Below are positions 10,430-10,856 of a stretch of 10,856 nucleotides of DNA, piece after piece. The stretch comes from Alphaproteobacteria bacterium (GTDB taxonomy: Bacteria; Pseudomonadota; Alphaproteobacteria; Rs-D84). The stretch covers positions 1-10,856 of the forward strand of contig JAKSSZ010000016.1 in the NCBI GenBank assembly GCA_024402835.1. The letters run 5' to 3'. The notes under the pieces were generated by a model that saw only the letters and a list, made by a program, of their open reading frames with translations, was not told where the DNA came from and searched no databases. The position numbers and the translations under genes are program-made. Within the stretch, counting starts at the first letter, position 1. Every line of letters starts with the position of its first letter.

Positions 10430-10856
10430 TTAAATCAACTTGCCTATTGCTACGGCTGTGTCGCACATACGATTAGAAAATCCCCACTCGTTATCGTACC
10501 AAGCCGTCACATGCACCAAATGTCCGTCAATAACATTTGTTTGGGTTGCATCAAATATGGCACTGTGCGCATCATGCGTAAAATCCACAGAAACCAACGG
10601 CATTGTGTTATATCCAAATACCACGGATGTTGCGCGTTCCATAGCCGTATTGACTTTATCAATTGTCGCAGGTTTATTTACGTTCACGACCAATTCCACA
10701 ACAGACACATCTGGGGTTGGAACACGAATTGCGATTCCATCCAGTTTGCCAGCCAATTTTGGCAATACCAAACCAATTGCGCGGGCTGCCCCGGTTGTTG
10801 TTGGAATCATAGACATCGCGGCCGACCGTGCGCGTCGCAAATCTTTGTGTGTTTTA
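10430..10856 (-). CDS. gap: Glyceraldehyde-3-phosphate dehydrogenase, C-terminal part
   Basis: The last 141 or so codons of GAPDH, which oxidises glyceraldehyde-3-phosphate to 1,3-bisphosphoglycerate with NAD(P)+ in glycolysis. The gene continues off the right edge, so the NAD-binding domain and catalytic cysteine are not visible. Diagnostic segments: THKDLRRARSAA, MIPTTTGAA, KLDGIAIRVPTPDVSVVEL, and WYDNEWGFSNRM near the end. The frame stays open to the window edge; the TTG at 10838-10840 is an internal leucine codon, not a start. Housekeeping and outside the array. Confidence 0.95.
   Translation of the reverse strand, partial: KTHKDLRRARSAAMSMIPTTTGAARAIGLVLPKLAGKLDGIAIRVPTPDVSVVELVVNVNKPATIDKVNTAMERATSVVFGYNTMPLVSVDFTHDAHSAIFDATQTNVIDGHLVHVTAWYDNEWGFSNRMCDTAVAIGKLI

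Overview
The window is low-GC bacterial DNA (roughly one third G+C by eye) with Shine-Dalgarno leaders and extended -10 promoters. The partial GAPDH, the CCA-encoding tRNA genes and the base composition fit a low-GC proteobacterium, possibly an alphaproteobacterial lineage. That placement is an inference; no rRNA or other marker is present.

Positions 1-9266 hold a repeat-delimited array of gene cassettes. A repeat of about 190-205 bp (copies A-I; copy A is longer because of an insert), always in the same orientation, lies between successive genes. Each full copy has four parts: (1) a hairpin with AGTTCGTAA/TTACGAACT arms (SL1); (2) a GC-rich terminator hairpin whose sequence differs between copies; (3) a core TTTTTGGCAGGGCCA; (4) a right half with CAATTCACGAG, a partner TCGTGAATTG arm and a GGGAAAG block, ending near GTTTTTGA. 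In copies A, E and G an extended -10 promoter (TGATATAAT) follows at a fixed distance. The cargo in order is: nucleoside phosphorylase (+), lipoprotein (-), guanine-deaminase-like protein (+), endonuclease/exonuclease/phosphatase protein (-), GNAT acetyltransferase (+), adenine deaminase (+) with a serine-recombinase remnant (-), kinase-like phosphotransferase (+), and an HExxH zinc-metallopeptidase-like protein (+).

The last repeat copy (I) has only the left half. Its TTTTTGGCAG core runs directly into the 3' end of a minus-strand tRNA-Glu gene. Across the terminator-core junction, copies E and I match at 24 of 27 bases. Every internal repeat therefore looks like the 3' flank of tRNA-Glu (terminator plus CCA end) joined to a different right half. 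This fits repeated site-specific insertion at the tRNA-Glu 3' end, or an integron-like cassette platform whose sites are not canonical attC. No intact recombinase is in the window; only a truncated serine-recombinase N-terminus is seen.

Beyond the array (9336-10856) lies ordinary chromosome, all on the minus strand: an unrecognised helical protein, tRNA-Asp with its own terminator, and the C-terminal part of glyceraldehyde-3-phosphate dehydrogenase running off the right edge. Three cargo enzymes act on purine or nucleoside salvage (phosphorylase, guanine-type deaminase, adenine deaminase). The rest are typical single-gene accessory functions, each with its own expression signals.
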